A DNA stretch of 64,000 bases from Chryseobacterium antibioticum (GTDB lineage: Bacteria; Bacteroidota; Bacteroidia; Flavobacteriales; Weeksellaceae), in contig NZ_JABBGI010000017.1 in assembly GCF_012927325.1 (NCBI RefSeq), positions 1 to 64,000 on the forward strand. The letters run 5' to 3'. The notes below the pieces were generated by a model. The model searched no databases. It had not been told where the DNA came from and saw only the letters and a list, made by a program, of their open reading frames with translations. A program made the position numbers and the translations under genes. This document shows positions 36,228 to 45,093 of the stretch, in pieces (position 1 is the first letter of the stretch; the number at the start of each line of letters is the position of its first letter).

Positions 36228-39083
36228 ATGAATAAAAATTACCAGAAAATTGCTTTGCTTGGAGTATTGTTTTTTATTTCAGCAAATGCCAATGCGCAAA
36301 CTAAGGATTCAATAAAGACCAACCAGGTAGATGAGGTAAAGATTACCATTGGTTCAAGAAATAAAGCCAGGGTTGCTACCGATACTCCCGTGCCGGTAGA
36401 TGTTATTAATATTGGTTCCCAGGCAGTTTTAAGTCCCCAGATGGATCTTAATCAAATTTTGAATTATGCAGCGCCTTCTTTTACCTCTAATTCAACAACC
36501 GTTGCAGATGGAACAGATCATGTGGATCCTGCCCAGTTAAGAGGACTCGGACCTGATCAGGTATTGGTCCTTCTCAACGGAAAAAGGAGACATACCTCTT
36601 CTTTGGTTAATATTAACGGTTCGCCAGGCAGAGGCTCGGTAGGGACCGATCTCAATGCTATTCCCGCATTTGCCATTGAAAGGCTGGAAGTATTAAGGGA
36701 TGGAGCTTCTGCGCAATATGGTTCTGATGCTATTGCAGGAGTTATCAATGTCATTATGAAGAAAAACACCAATGCTTTTACGGCTGCTATTACAGCAGGA
36801 GCTTTTAATTCAAAAGGAGCCAATGATCATCATGGAGGATGGGACGGTGGAAAATATCAGGTAGATCTTAATTATGGTACTAAAATCGGGACAAACGGAT
36901 TCGTTAATTTCACTGCAAGTTTATTAAGCAGAGATGATACCAGAAGAGCAGGTGTGGCAAGCGGGGATATTTTTAATGCCTATAATGCGATTGAACAGAG
37001 GGCTCTTGAGAACGGAGTGAATCTTTCTTCCCTTTTTGGAAACATTGCCAATACTCCGAATAAGCAACAAATCATAGATTACATTCATCAGTATGCTCCG
37101 TCCGTGGGTTATTTTACAGCTCAGCAGCAGGCAGATATTATGGCGGCTAGCACTATTCCACAGCTGCAAAATTTATTGAAAAGGGATGTGACTGAAAATG
37201 AATTGGCCTATAGAAAATTAATAAGGGAAGATTTTAATATGCGGGTTGGGCAGTCAAAATTGACGTCTGGTCAGTTTTTTATGAATTCTGAATTTGATCT
37301 TTCATCATCTGTGAAGGGATATGCTTTTGGAGGAATTTCTTACAGAGACGGTAATGCAGCTGGTTTTTTCAGGAGACCGAATCAAAACAGAACTTCTACG
37401 GCCTTATATCCGAACGGTTTCTTACCGGAAATAGCCTCTGATGTTATTGATCTTTCTTTTGCCGGTGGATTTAAAGGAAAATTAGGAAATGTAAACTATG
37501 ACATCAGTAATACTTTTGGGCAGAATACTTTTGATTATACCATTAAAAACACAGCTAACGCATCCATGCCGTATCCCGGTAAAACGGAATTTGATGCAGG
37601 GGGATTGAGCTTTATGCAAAATACAATTAATGCAGATTTCGATACAAAGATTGACTGGCTGAAAGGCTTTAATGTAGCTTTTGGAGGTGAAGCAAGATTT
37701 GAGCGGTATAAAATAAAAAATGGAGAAGAAGCGTCATGGGCGCTTTATGATATCAATGGAAAGATTCAGACGCTGTCAACTGATGTTTCTTTGAAACCAA
37801 CTGATTTTTTAGGAGCTACAAGACCTGGCGGATCACAGGTGTTTCCTGGTTTTAGACCTGAAAATGCTTTAAATAAAGGAAGAAATTCTGTAGCTGCTTA
37901 TGTGGATACTGAACTGGATGTTACAGACAAGTGGCTTTTGAGTGCTGCTTTGCGGTATGAAAACTATTCAGATTTTGGATCTACATTCAATTATAAGATT
38001 GCAACACGTTATAAGCTGACGGATCAGATCAATTTGAGAGCTGCTCACTCTACAGGATTCAGAGCTCCATCCTTACAGCAGATTTATTTCAATGCTACTG
38101 CCACCCAGTTTGTAGGAGGTACAGCATTTGAGGTAGGGACATTTTCAAATGATTCAGAAGCAGCTAGGCTCCTAGGTATTCCGCAGTTGAAACAGGAAGA
38201 GTCAACAAGTTATTCTGCTGGTTTTACTGCAAAAATTCCAAAAGCTAATCTTACTTTTACGGTTGACGGTTATTATATTAAGATCAAAAACAGGGTGGTT
38301 CTTACCGATCAGTTCTCAAGACCGGCCGGAACCTATGCTGACGGAAGCCCGGAAAAAAATCTACAGAATCTTTTTGATCAGGCCAATGCCAATGCAGCAA
38401 CATTTTTTGCCAATGCTATTGATACCCAGACCAAAGGACTTGAGGGGGTGATTTCCCACAAGGGTAAGTTTTCTGAGAAGTTTTCCTTAAATTCAGATTT
38501 GGCGGTGACGGTATCTAAAACCAACAGGGTAGGAGAGATTCATGGTTCTGATGCTTTAATTAAAGCGGGGCAGGTCAACCGTTATTACTCAGAATTGAGC
38601 AGAATCTATCTTGAAGAAGCTGTTCCGAGATTTAAAGCGTCTCTTAATAATGCTTTGGAAATTAATAAATTTAATGTGCTTGTGAGGAATGTGTATTTTG
38701 GGAAAGTTACAGATCCGAATACAATGGATGCGAATGGAGATGGTATTGTGAGTGGTGAGATCATTAACGGGCAGGCGGTTGCTACTGAACATCCTGTTTG
38801 GGGCGGGAAGGTGATTACCGATCTATCGGTAGGCTACAAATTCAGTAATAGTTTTAGACTGACTATCGGAGCCAATAACTTGTTTGATATTTATCCGGAT
38901 AAAAATTACGGACCTACTATAGTGAAAACACCTGCTTTGGATAGTTCCGGCAATCTGGTTTACGTTGCTAATGCTGCTCCTATAGACCTTACCAATCAAA
39001 ATCAATTCATTTATTCCAGAAATACATCGCAGTTTGGAATGAATGGGAGATTTCTTTTTGCCAGGGTGAATCTGAGCTTTTAG
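36228..39083 (+). CDS. TonB-dependent outer membrane receptor
   Basis: 951 aa with signal peptide (ISANANAQ). A plug domain (about 45-175; QLRGLGPDQVLVLLNGKRRH and IERLEVLRDGASAQYGSDAIAGVINVIMKK) precedes a beta barrel that ends in GRFLFARVNLSF with a terminal Phe, as outer membrane barrels do. The substrate (iron chelate, vitamin, sugar or peptide) cannot be read; no SusD partner is present, which argues against a glycan system. Within the barrel an EF-hand-like loop DANGDGIVSGE is present, likely in an extracellular loop. It has no N-terminal carboxypeptidase-like domain. Confidence 0.93.
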   Translation: MNKNYQKIALLGVLFFISANANAQTKDSIKTNQVDEVKITIGSRNKARVATDTPVPVDVINIGSQAVLSPQMDLNQILNYAAPSFTSNSTTVADGTDHVDPAQLRGLGPDQVLVLLNGKRRHTSSLVNINGSPGRGSVGTDLNAIPAFAIERLEVLRDGASAQYGSDAIAGVINVIMKKNTNAFTAAITAGAFNSKGANDHHGGWDGGKYQVDLNYGTKIGTNGFVNFTASLLSRDDTRRAGVASGDIFNAYNAIEQRALENGVNLSSLFGNIANTPNKQQIIDYIHQYAPSVGYFTAQQQADIMAASTIPQLQNLLKRDVTENELAYRKLIREDFNMRVGQSKLTSGQFFMNSEFDLSSSVKGYAFGGISYRDGNAAGFFRRPNQNRTSTALYPNGFLPEIASDVIDLSFAGGFKGKLGNVNYDISNTFGQNTFDYTIKNTANASMPYPGKTEFDAGGLSFMQNTINADFDTKIDWLKGFNVAFGGEARFERYKIKNGEEASWALYDINGKIQTLSTDVSLKPTDFLGATRPGGSQVFPGFRPENALNKGRNSVAAYVDTELDVTDKWLLSAALRYENYSDFGSTFNYKIATRYKLTDQINLRAAHSTGFRAPSLQQIYFNATATQFVGGTAFEVGTFSNDSEAARLLGIPQLKQEESTSYSAGFTAKIPKANLTFTVDGYYIKIKNRVVLTDQFSRPAGTYADGSPEKNLQNLFDQANANAATFFANAIDTQTKGLEGVISHKGKFSEKFSLNSDLAVTVSKTNRVGEIHGSDALIKAGQVNRYYSELSRIYLEEAVPRFKASLNNALEINKFNVLVRNVYFGKVTDPNTMDANGDGIVSGEIINGQAVATEHPVWGGKVITDLSVGYKFSNSFRLTIGANNLFDIYPDKNYGPTIVKTPALDSSGNLVYVANAAPIDLTNQNQFIYSRNTSQFGMNGRFLFARVNLSF

Positions 39084-39105
39084 TGATTTCTTTTAAGGTA
39101 TTATG

Positions 39106-39134
39106 AAAAAGGTATGTTTTTGCATACCTTTTTT
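39106..39134 (+). terminator. Terminator of the TonB receptor gene
   Basis: AAAAAGGTATG and CATACCTTTTT form a perfect 11-bp stem with a 6-nt loop and T tract. Confidence 0.85.
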
Positions 39135-39137
39135 ATT

Positions 39138-39164
39138 TTGGTTGACTTGATTTTTTTACTTTTG
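39138..39164 (+). promoter_or_regulatory. Promoter of the threonine dehydrogenase gene
   Basis: TTG (39138-39140), a 16-nt spacer and TACTTTTG (39157-39164). The spacer is slightly shorter than the usual 19. Confidence 0.5.
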
Positions 39165-39190
39165 TACAACTCTAAAAAAAATATCTAAAA

Positions 39191-40156
39191 ATGGAATCCT
39201 ATACGGAAAGAATATTGATTACAGGTGCTCTGGGACAGATCGGCACCGAATTGACGAACAGACTGGTTGAAATTCACGGAGCGGATAATGTAGTAGCATC
39301 AGGATTGGACAGATGGCAGAAAGGAATTACTGCCGCAGGACATTATGAAAGAATGGATGTTACCAACACTCAGCTGGTAAGACAGGTCGTCAAAGATTAT
39401 GAGATCACAACAGTGTATCACCTGGCATCCCTTTTATCGGGGACTTCAGAAAAGCAGCCTATTTTCGCATGGAAGCTTAATCTTGAGCCTCTCCTTCATT
39501 TTTGCGAAATGGCGAAGGAAGGACTTCTAAAAAAGATCTTCTGGCCAAGTTCAATTGCTGTATTTGGGAAAGGAATTCCAAAACAGAATGTAGCACAGGA
39601 TGTCGTTTTAAATCCTACCACGGTATATGGAATTTCTAAAATGGCTGGAGAAAAGTGGTGTGAATATTATTTCGATAAATACGGAGTAGATGTAAGAAGT
39701 ATCAGATATCCCGGACTTATTTCATGGAAGACTCCAGCAGGAGGAGGTACTACAGATTATGCCGTTGAGATTTTTTATGAAGCGATAGGGGAGGGGAAAT
39801 ATACAAGTTTCATTTCTGAAGATACGGGAATGCCTATGCTTTATATGGATGATGCAATCAATGCAACATTGAAATTAATGGAAGCTCCAAAAGAAAGTCT
39901 TACGGTTCGTTCGTCTTATAATTTAGGAGGAATGTCATTTACTCCGAAAGAATTGGCTGAAGAAATCAAGAAAGAAATTCCGGAATTCTCGATCGATTAT
40001 CAACCGGATTTCAGACAGGCAATTGCAGATTCATGGCCAGCTTCAATTGATGATTCGGTAGCGAAAAAAGACTGGGGACTGACGTATGATTTCGGAATTT
40101 CTGAAATGTCGAAGGACATGATCAAGAATCTTAAAGTGAAATTGAATAAAAATTAA
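39191..40156 (+). CDS. L-threonine 3-dehydrogenase, SDR type
   Basis: 321 aa extended SDR/epimerase fold. It oxidises L-threonine to 2-amino-3-oxobutyrate with NAD. The NAD motif is TGALGQIG (about 12-19), the catalytic YGISK has Tyr and Lys, and the segment ISWKTPAGGGTTDYAVEIFY is characteristic of the SDR-type threonine dehydrogenase known from cold-adapted Flavobacterium, unlike the zinc-dependent enterobacterial Tdh. A generic NAD-dependent epimerase is the alternative annotation. Single gene between the TonB receptor and a deacetylase-like protein. Confidence 0.88.
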   Translation: MESYTERILITGALGQIGTELTNRLVEIHGADNVVASGLDRWQKGITAAGHYERMDVTNTQLVRQVVKDYEITTVYHLASLLSGTSEKQPIFAWKLNLEPLLHFCEMAKEGLLKKIFWPSSIAVFGKGIPKQNVAQDVVLNPTTVYGISKMAGEKWCEYYFDKYGVDVRSIRYPGLISWKTPAGGGTTDYAVEIFYEAIGEGKYTSFISEDTGMPMLYMDDAINATLKLMEAPKESLTVRSSYNLGGMSFTPKELAEEIKKEIPEFSIDYQPDFRQAIADSWPASIDDSVAKKDWGLTYDFGISEMSKDMIKNLKVKLNKN

Positions 40157-40240
40157 TTACTTAAAGTTAAAGTTTAAATATGTTTTATTTTAACATCTGA
40201 TTTTTAATTAATTATAACTTTTATCTAAAATTTAATTTAA

Positions 40241-40993
40241 ATGATTTTATTGACTTTTAACATCCTGAATATTGTGGCTGAAGCCAAAAACAGCATCCAG
40301 ATTTCTGATGAAGAAAGACTGAAAGTCACCGAAGACAATACGAAAGCAATTCTTCGGATTTTAGATATCCATGATATAAAAGCAAGTTTTTTTGTAGAGA
40401 TTTCTGTTGCAGAAAAACTGCAGAATTTAATAAAAGCAATTTCATCCAAAGGGCATGAAATTGCTTTTTATAATGCAGGTTCAAATCTTCAGGAAATTGA
40501 AGAAGTAAAAAAGAACATTCAGGATCTTTTGGAAAAACAGGTCAGAGGAATCAGACAGAAAGATTTTAAACTGCCTCAGGAAAATTTAAAATCGTTGGAG
40601 TTCAATTACGTTTCCAACATCGATAATGCGGATATCCTTTTTCCGTTCAAAAGACTGAAAAGAGATACGGAGATCAATGAAGAAGATGGATTGAGTATTG
40701 TGCCTGAAAGTATCTCCCCATACAGCCAGCTGCCATATAACGATTTTGTGTTTCAGATCCTGCCCATGAAATATTATCAGAGTATGGTTTTCGAGACTCT
40801 CAAGAATGATGACTTTGTTTTGATTTATCTTAATTCCTGGCAGTTCACGGATTTCAAAAAATACAAGTTTGATGTTCCCTATTACAGAAGCTTATTTTCG
40901 GGCAAAAAAATGGAGGACAAATTAGAAGCCCTCCTTACCTGGATTAATGAGAATGATATGGCTACTTCGCGTATGAAGGATTATATATTTTAA
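40241..40993 (+). CDS. Polysaccharide-deacetylase-fold protein, metal site degenerate
   Basis: 250 aa, no signal peptide. The pattern of a NodB-type domain is visible: TFNIL where TFDDG or TFDIE is expected, IHDIKASFFVEI for the ATFF strand, and SKGHEIAFYNAGS where GHEIASHG/H is expected. The metal-binding Asp and His residues of the family are therefore missing or changed (Asn, and Phe-Tyr). It is unlikely to be an active deacetylase of the usual type, and it would be cytoplasmic. The C-terminal half (YYRSLFSGKKMEDKLEALLTWI) still resembles the family end. Possible pseudo-enzyme; function unknown. Confidence 0.65.
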   Translation: MILLTFNILNIVAEAKNSIQISDEERLKVTEDNTKAILRILDIHDIKASFFVEISVAEKLQNLIKAISSKGHEIAFYNAGSNLQEIEEVKKNIQDLLEKQVRGIRQKDFKLPQENLKSLEFNYVSNIDNADILFPFKRLKRDTEINEEDGLSIVPESISPYSQLPYNDFVFQILPMKYYQSMVFETLKNDDFVLIYLNSWQFTDFKKYKFDVPYYRSLFSGKKMEDKLEALLTWINENDMATSRMKDYIF

Positions 40994-41090
40994 AGAAGGT
41001 TGCAGGTTTTAGATGATGGGTAGCAGGTTATTGCGACGCCGTTTGAAAATGAGGTCTTTTGATTTGGACTTAACACGGATTATGATGTCA

Positions 41091-41125
41091 ATAGTGAATT
41101 TTGCTTCACAGTGAATGATGAATTT
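41091..41125. repeat. Dispersed intergenic repeat copy
   Basis: AGTGAATTTTGCTTCACAGTGAATGATGAATT, reverse complement of the core seen at 19256-19400 and 51781-51826 (ATTCACTGnGAAGCAAAATTCA). Confidence 0.55.
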
Positions 41126-41131
41126 TTAAAG

Positions 41132-41201
41132 AACCAAGAGCCAAGAATCAAGAATCAAGAATCAAGAATCAAGAATCAAGAATCAAGAATCAAGAATCAA
41201 G
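41132..41201. repeat. Heptanucleotide tandem repeat (AATCAAG)
   Basis: Eight exact copies of AATCAAG (41146-41201) follow two diverged copies (AACCAAG and AGCCAAG). It lies in noncoding DNA. Such arrays change length by slippage and can be used for strain typing. Confidence 0.9.
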
Positions 41202-41339
41202 ATGTCAGATGCCTAATTATTTGTTTTAATTACCGGCTATTAGTAACGTAACCGGCAACATTATTTTTGGCTAGCAACTACTAATTAACCATTCTTTTAA
41301 CTCATTTACTCTCAAACCATCTTACCCCCAAACTCGCAC

Positions 41340-42545
41340 CTAACTCAACTCAAACAGTGTGATTTCTGGCAGTACTCCCACTCTTCCCGGATAGCCCAGA
41401 ACTCCAAAACCTCTGTTGACATACAGCATTTTCCCCTCACTTTCATAAAGATCAGCCCATTTTGGATAGCGGTACTGTACCGGAGACCATTTTATATTTT
41501 TAAGATCTAAACCAAATTGCATCCCGTGAGTGTGTCCTGAAAGCGTCAGGTGGATGTTTCCAGGGTGTTTTTTGACCACATAATCGAAATGGGTAGGGTC
41601 ATGGCTCAGTAGAATCTTAGGAGCGGATTCCGGAACGCCTTTTAAAGCATCATCAATTTTTCCGAATTGAGGAAATGGTTTCAGCCCCCAGTTTTCAACA
41701 CCAAGGATGTATAATTGGTCTCCATTTCTTTCGATTACTCTGTTTTCGTTTCTCAGCATATCAAAACCGGCCTGTCTTTCATATTCGATAAGCGTTTCAA
41801 GGTTCTTCTTTTTGGCATCAGGAGAGGTCCATGTTACATAATCTCCATAATCGTGGTTTCCCAGGACTGCCAGCTTGCCGTCTTTCGCCTTTATTTTTGA
41901 AAATAAGGGAATGAAAGGCTTAAATTCATCTGAGATATTATTCACCATATCTCCCGTGAAAAGAACAAGGTCAGGATCTTGCTCATTAATCAGATCAATG
42001 GCGTGCTGAAGCTTGCCCGGATCTGAAAAACTACCGCTGTGGACATCAGAAATCTGGATCACTTTATATCCTTGAAAACTTTTCGAAAGACCTGGAATCT
42101 TTACTTTTATTCTTCTTACGGTATGCCTGTATTTTCCGAATGTAATTCCATCAATGAAAAGGGCGGAAAGAACTCCCCCAAGGCCTAATCCTACGATACT
42201 CAGGAATTTTCTTCTCTCAGGGAAAAAGTTTTCTTTCGGTTGCGTTAATCCTATCAGATATCCTCCTGTTCTGAAAATGTCATCGATTAATAAAAACAGG
42301 ACCACGAAAACTTTAGGCATAATGAAGATCAGAAATAGCGAAATGGCAATCTGGACTCTCATTGAACTTCGGTCTGTTCTTTGAAAGTGAGCTATTTCAT
42401 ATGCGAAAAGTCCGTAAACTGCTAAAGACACGATCCAGTATCCTAGCCTTACCCAGAAATTATCAGTTAATGTTCTTATAGCCTGATAGATATAGACTTC
42501 CAGGAACAGAAAGATGACGGCAATGATTAAAAAATTTCTCTGCAT
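41340..42545 (-). CDS. Membrane metallophosphoesterase (YkuE-like)
   Basis: 401 aa. Three or four N-terminal membrane segments (about 1-125) precede a calcineurin-like phosphoesterase domain with ISDVHSG (DxH), FTGDMVNN (GDxxN), VLGNHDYGD (GNHD) and the C-terminal LSGHTHGMQFG (GHTH). These residues bind two metal ions. Related YkuE/YaeI proteins act on phosphoesters at the membrane, some on lipid substrates. The substrate here is unknown. Confidence 0.9.
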   Translation of the reverse strand: MQRNFLIIAVIFLFLEVYIYQAIRTLTDNFWVRLGYWIVSLAVYGLFAYEIAHFQRTDRSSMRVQIAISLFLIFIMPKVFVVLFLLIDDIFRTGGYLIGLTQPKENFFPERRKFLSIVGLGLGGVLSALFIDGITFGKYRHTVRRIKVKIPGLSKSFQGYKVIQISDVHSGSFSDPGKLQHAIDLINEQDPDLVLFTGDMVNNISDEFKPFIPLFSKIKAKDGKLAVLGNHDYGDYVTWTSPDAKKKNLETLIEYERQAGFDMLRNENRVIERNGDQLYILGVENWGLKPFPQFGKIDDALKGVPESAPKILLSHDPTHFDYVVKKHPGNIHLTLSGHTHGMQFGLDLKNIKWSPVQYRYPKWADLYESEGKMLYVNRGFGVLGYPGRVGVLPEITLFELS

Positions 42546-42555
42546 AATAAAATCT

Positions 42556-42589
42556 AAAAAAGCACAAAGAATATGTTTCCCTGTGCTTT
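42556..42589 (-). terminator. Terminator of the FabH-like gene region
   Basis: AAAGCACA and TGTGCTTT form an 8-bp stem; on the minus strand it is followed by a T run. It lies after the FabH-like gene stop codon. Confidence 0.6.
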
Positions 42590-42616
42590 ATATTTTTTTT
42601 GTTAATTAAAATAATT

Positions 42617-43684
42617 TTAAGGAAATCTGTACACGATAGCATTGATGTTCATTCCGGCACCTACCGAAGTCATCACAATGTTACCTTTATCTTTAAACGT
42701 TTGACCTTCCATTTTTCCTTTAATTATTAAATCATACATAGTAGGAATAGTTGCTACAGATGTATTTCCAAGATTCTGGATCGTCATAGGAGAGATGGCA
42801 TGGTCGTAATCTTTCACATCATAAAGTTTGTGAAGTCTTTCGATCATAGCATAATCCATTTTTGCATTGGCCTGGTGGATCAGGATCTTGTCAATGTCTT
42901 CAATAGAAAGTTCCGCATCTTCAATGGTTTCCTTGATGGCTGAAGGAACATTTTTAAGTGCGTATTCATAAATTTTTCTTCCCTGCATTCTTACGTAAAG
43001 GCGTCTCTGGTCTACATTCTCATTGATAGAAGGAGCATTTTCCAGATAGCATAATTCAGGACCGTTGTCGCAGATCGTGTTGTGGGCAATGATACCTACG
43101 TTTTCCTGATCTGTAGCCTGTACAACAACTGCACCGGCGCCGTCTGCAAAGATCATTCTGTTTCTGTCATGCGGATCGGTAACACGGCTTAAGGTTTCTG
43201 CACCTACCACAAGAATGGTTTTTGCAGCTTTTGCCTTAATCAGGTTGTCTGCAAGAATCATGGCTTCCACCCATCCCGGACACCCGAAGATCATATCATA
43301 AGTAATACATTTTCTGTTCTTAATGCCTAGCTTATTTTTTACTCTTGCCGCCATATTAGGCATGAAATTCACATATCCGTCTACAGTAACTTCTCCAAAG
43401 TTGCTTGCGTAAATAATATAGTCAAGTTCCTCGCCGTCTACTTTTGCATCCTCAAGAGCTGCTTTCGCAGCTTCAAACCCGATCTGTGAATTGGAAAGAT
43501 CGTCTTCTATAAACCTTCTGTTTTCTATTTCTGTGATTTCTACAAACTTCGCAATGGTTTCTTCTGCAGGTTTTTCAATCTTAACTCCGTCTTCAGTGTA
43601 GAACTCAGAATCCATGAAATAGTCTCTACCAATAACTCTGTTAGGAATATAGGATCCGGAACCAATAATGATCGTATTCGGCAT
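42617..43684 (-). CDS. 3-oxoacyl-ACP synthase III-like (FabH-like thiolase-fold enzyme)
   Basis: 355 aa ketoacyl synthase III fold. The triad of the family is present: Cys in DMIFGCPGWVEAM, His in KILIHQANAKMD and Asn in QNLGNTSVATIP. In fatty acid synthesis FabH condenses acetyl-CoA with malonyl-ACP. This protein is somewhat longer than FabH (about 320) and diverged (ITEIENRRFIEDDLSNSQIGFEAA), so it could be a paralogue with another acyl substrate. It is not in a fab gene cluster. Confidence 0.85.
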   Translation of the reverse strand: MPNTIIIGSGSYIPNRVIGRDYFMDSEFYTEDGVKIEKPAEETIAKFVEITEIENRRFIEDDLSNSQIGFEAAKAALEDAKVDGEELDYIIYASNFGEVTVDGYVNFMPNMAARVKNKLGIKNRKCITYDMIFGCPGWVEAMILADNLIKAKAAKTILVVGAETLSRVTDPHDRNRMIFADGAGAVVVQATDQENVGIIAHNTICDNGPELCYLENAPSINENVDQRRLYVRMQGRKIYEYALKNVPSAIKETIEDAELSIEDIDKILIHQANAKMDYAMIERLHKLYDVKDYDHAISPMTIQNLGNTSVATIPTMYDLIIKGKMEGQTFKDKGNIVMTSVGAGMNINAIVYRFP

Positions 43685-43754
43685 TCGTTTAAATGATTTT
43701 TTAGAGATGCAAAGTTAATAATTAATATTAATAACAAAGAATTAAAAATATTAT

Positions 43755-43762
43755 TAAATTTG
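43755..43762 (+). promoter_or_regulatory. Putative -7 box of the ubiE-porT operon
   Basis: TAAATTTG, 23 nt before the ATG at 43786. The -33 element is not clear. Confidence 0.4.
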
Positions 43763-43785
43763 CAAAAATTGTACTTTACAGTCGT

Positions 43786-44355
43786 ATGAAAAACAACTCG
43801 TCCTTAAAAGGCTTACTTATTGCAGCTGTGGTGTTTATCGTTGCCTTTGGAGTCTACTTCTTTTTTTTAGCCAAGAAAAATTATTTTGTAGTAGACAACC
43901 CTACACCCAATACCTATTATTTTAAGATCAATAACGGTTCTGAAGGAATTATTTCAGCCGGGCAGTATGTTCATGTGGATATAAAAAGGGGGAAAAACTC
44001 TATCAAGGTTTTCGACCAGAATAAAAAAATGCTCTATGATTCTGCCTTTGAAGTCAATAAGATTCGCGGGCTGATCAATATCGCTCATCAGGATTATTAT
44101 ATTAATGATCAATATTATGGGTACAATCTTAAAAAAGATTCATTACTTTTGGCCCTAGACAAAATCACAATTGACGGAAAAGATTATTTTGGAGGCGCAA
44201 AACGCTTCAACAAGCTTTATACTGAGGATTTTTATTACAATGTAGATGAAGATTACGACAAAGTGATCAAAAACATTCAGCAGGTAGAATCAAGATCAAA
44301 GATCTTCAGAAAGCAGGATTTCCTAAATTATTACAAAGAATATTACAAGTTTTAA
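43786..44355 (+). CDS. Unknown single-pass membrane protein upstream of ubiE
   Basis: 189 aa. One N-terminal membrane segment (about 8-28, LLIAAVVFIVAFGVYFFFL), then a domain outside the cytoplasm that starts with a beta-sandwich-like stretch (FVVDNPTPNTYYFKINN...) and ends in a tyrosine- and lysine-rich helix. I do not recognise the family. It is 3 bp before ubiE and so in one operon with ubiE and porT. The position beside porT makes an envelope role plausible but unproven. Confidence 0.75.
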   Translation: MKNNSSLKGLLIAAVVFIVAFGVYFFFLAKKNYFVVDNPTPNTYYFKINNGSEGIISAGQYVHVDIKRGKNSIKVFDQNKKMLYDSAFEVNKIRGLINIAHQDYYINDQYYGYNLKKDSLLLALDKITIDGKDYFGGAKRFNKLYTEDFYYNVDEDYDKVIKNIQQVESRSKIFRKQDFLNYYKEYYKF

Positions 44356-44358
44356 GTT

Positions 44359-45090
44359 TTGACAAAAGATATTACCAAAGTTACTCCCTACAATTCCGAG
44401 GCTACCAAGAAGAGCCAGGTAGAGGATATGTTCGACAATATTGCACCGAAGTATGACCTTCTGAATCATGTTTTATCTATGAAAATTGATGTTTTATGGA
44501 GAAATACATTGGTGAAAATGATGAAAAAAGACAATCCGCAGGAAGTGCTGGATGTCGCTACAGGAACGGGAGATTTAGCAATCACGATTGAAAAAGGAAC
44601 CGATGCAAAAGTAATTGGTTTAGATTTATCACAACAAATGCTGAATGTTGGCGTTATTAAAATAAAAAAACTTAAATTAGACGGCAAAATTTCCATGCAA
44701 AAAGGGGATGCAGAAAATTTACCTTTCGAGGACAATAGATTCGATGCTGTTTCCGTTGCATTTGGAGTAAGGAATTTTGAAAACCTTCCCAAAGGTTTGG
44801 CAGAATTAAGAAGAGTAGTTAAAGATAACAAGAGTGTTTATATACTGGAGTTTTCAAAGGTTGAGGGGTTCTTAGGTCCATTTTATATGTTTTATTTCAG
44901 AAACATATTACCTGCCATTGGCAGACTGGTTTCCAAAGATAATAGGGCGTATACATACCTTCCGGATTCTGTAAATGCTTTTCCTTTCGGGGAAAAGATG
45001 AAGCAAATTCTTTTAGATACAGGATTTAAGAAAGTAGAATATAAAAAGCTAAGTTTAGGTATAGCCACAATTTATAAAGCAACAAAGTAA
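44359..45090 (+). CDS. ubiE: Demethylmenaquinone methyltransferase
   Basis: 243 aa. It methylates demethylmenaquinone to menaquinone, the last step of menaquinone synthesis (also named menG). AdoMet motif LDVATGTGDLAI, then FDAVSVAFGVRNFENLPKGLAELRRV and FPFGEKMKQIL are classic. The start is a TTG codon: VTPYNSEATKKSQVEDMFDNIAPKYD is the conserved N-terminus and no in-frame ATG precedes it. The stop of the upstream gene is 3 bp away. In an operon with porT, an arrangement I know from other Bacteroidota. Confidence 0.95.
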   Translation: MTKDITKVTPYNSEATKKSQVEDMFDNIAPKYDLLNHVLSMKIDVLWRNTLVKMMKKDNPQEVLDVATGTGDLAITIEKGTDAKVIGLDLSQQMLNVGVIKIKKLKLDGKISMQKGDAENLPFEDNRFDAVSVAFGVRNFENLPKGLAELRRVVKDNKSVYILEFSKVEGFLGPFYMFYFRNILPAIGRLVSKDNRAYTYLPDSVNAFPFGEKMKQILLDTGFKKVEYKKLSLGIATIYKATK

Positions 45091-45093
45091 CCT

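Larger units (their letters stand above)
40994..41339. other. Intergenic region with repeats
   Basis: No gene seen. It holds the dispersed repeat copy at 41091-41125 and the heptanucleotide array at 41132-41201. The rest is AT-rich spacer before the convergent phosphoesterase gene; no clear terminator was found. Confidence 0.6.

Noticed and set aside
41132-41201. CRISPR array
   Set aside because: The units are 7 bp and directly adjacent with no spacers; a simple tandem repeat.
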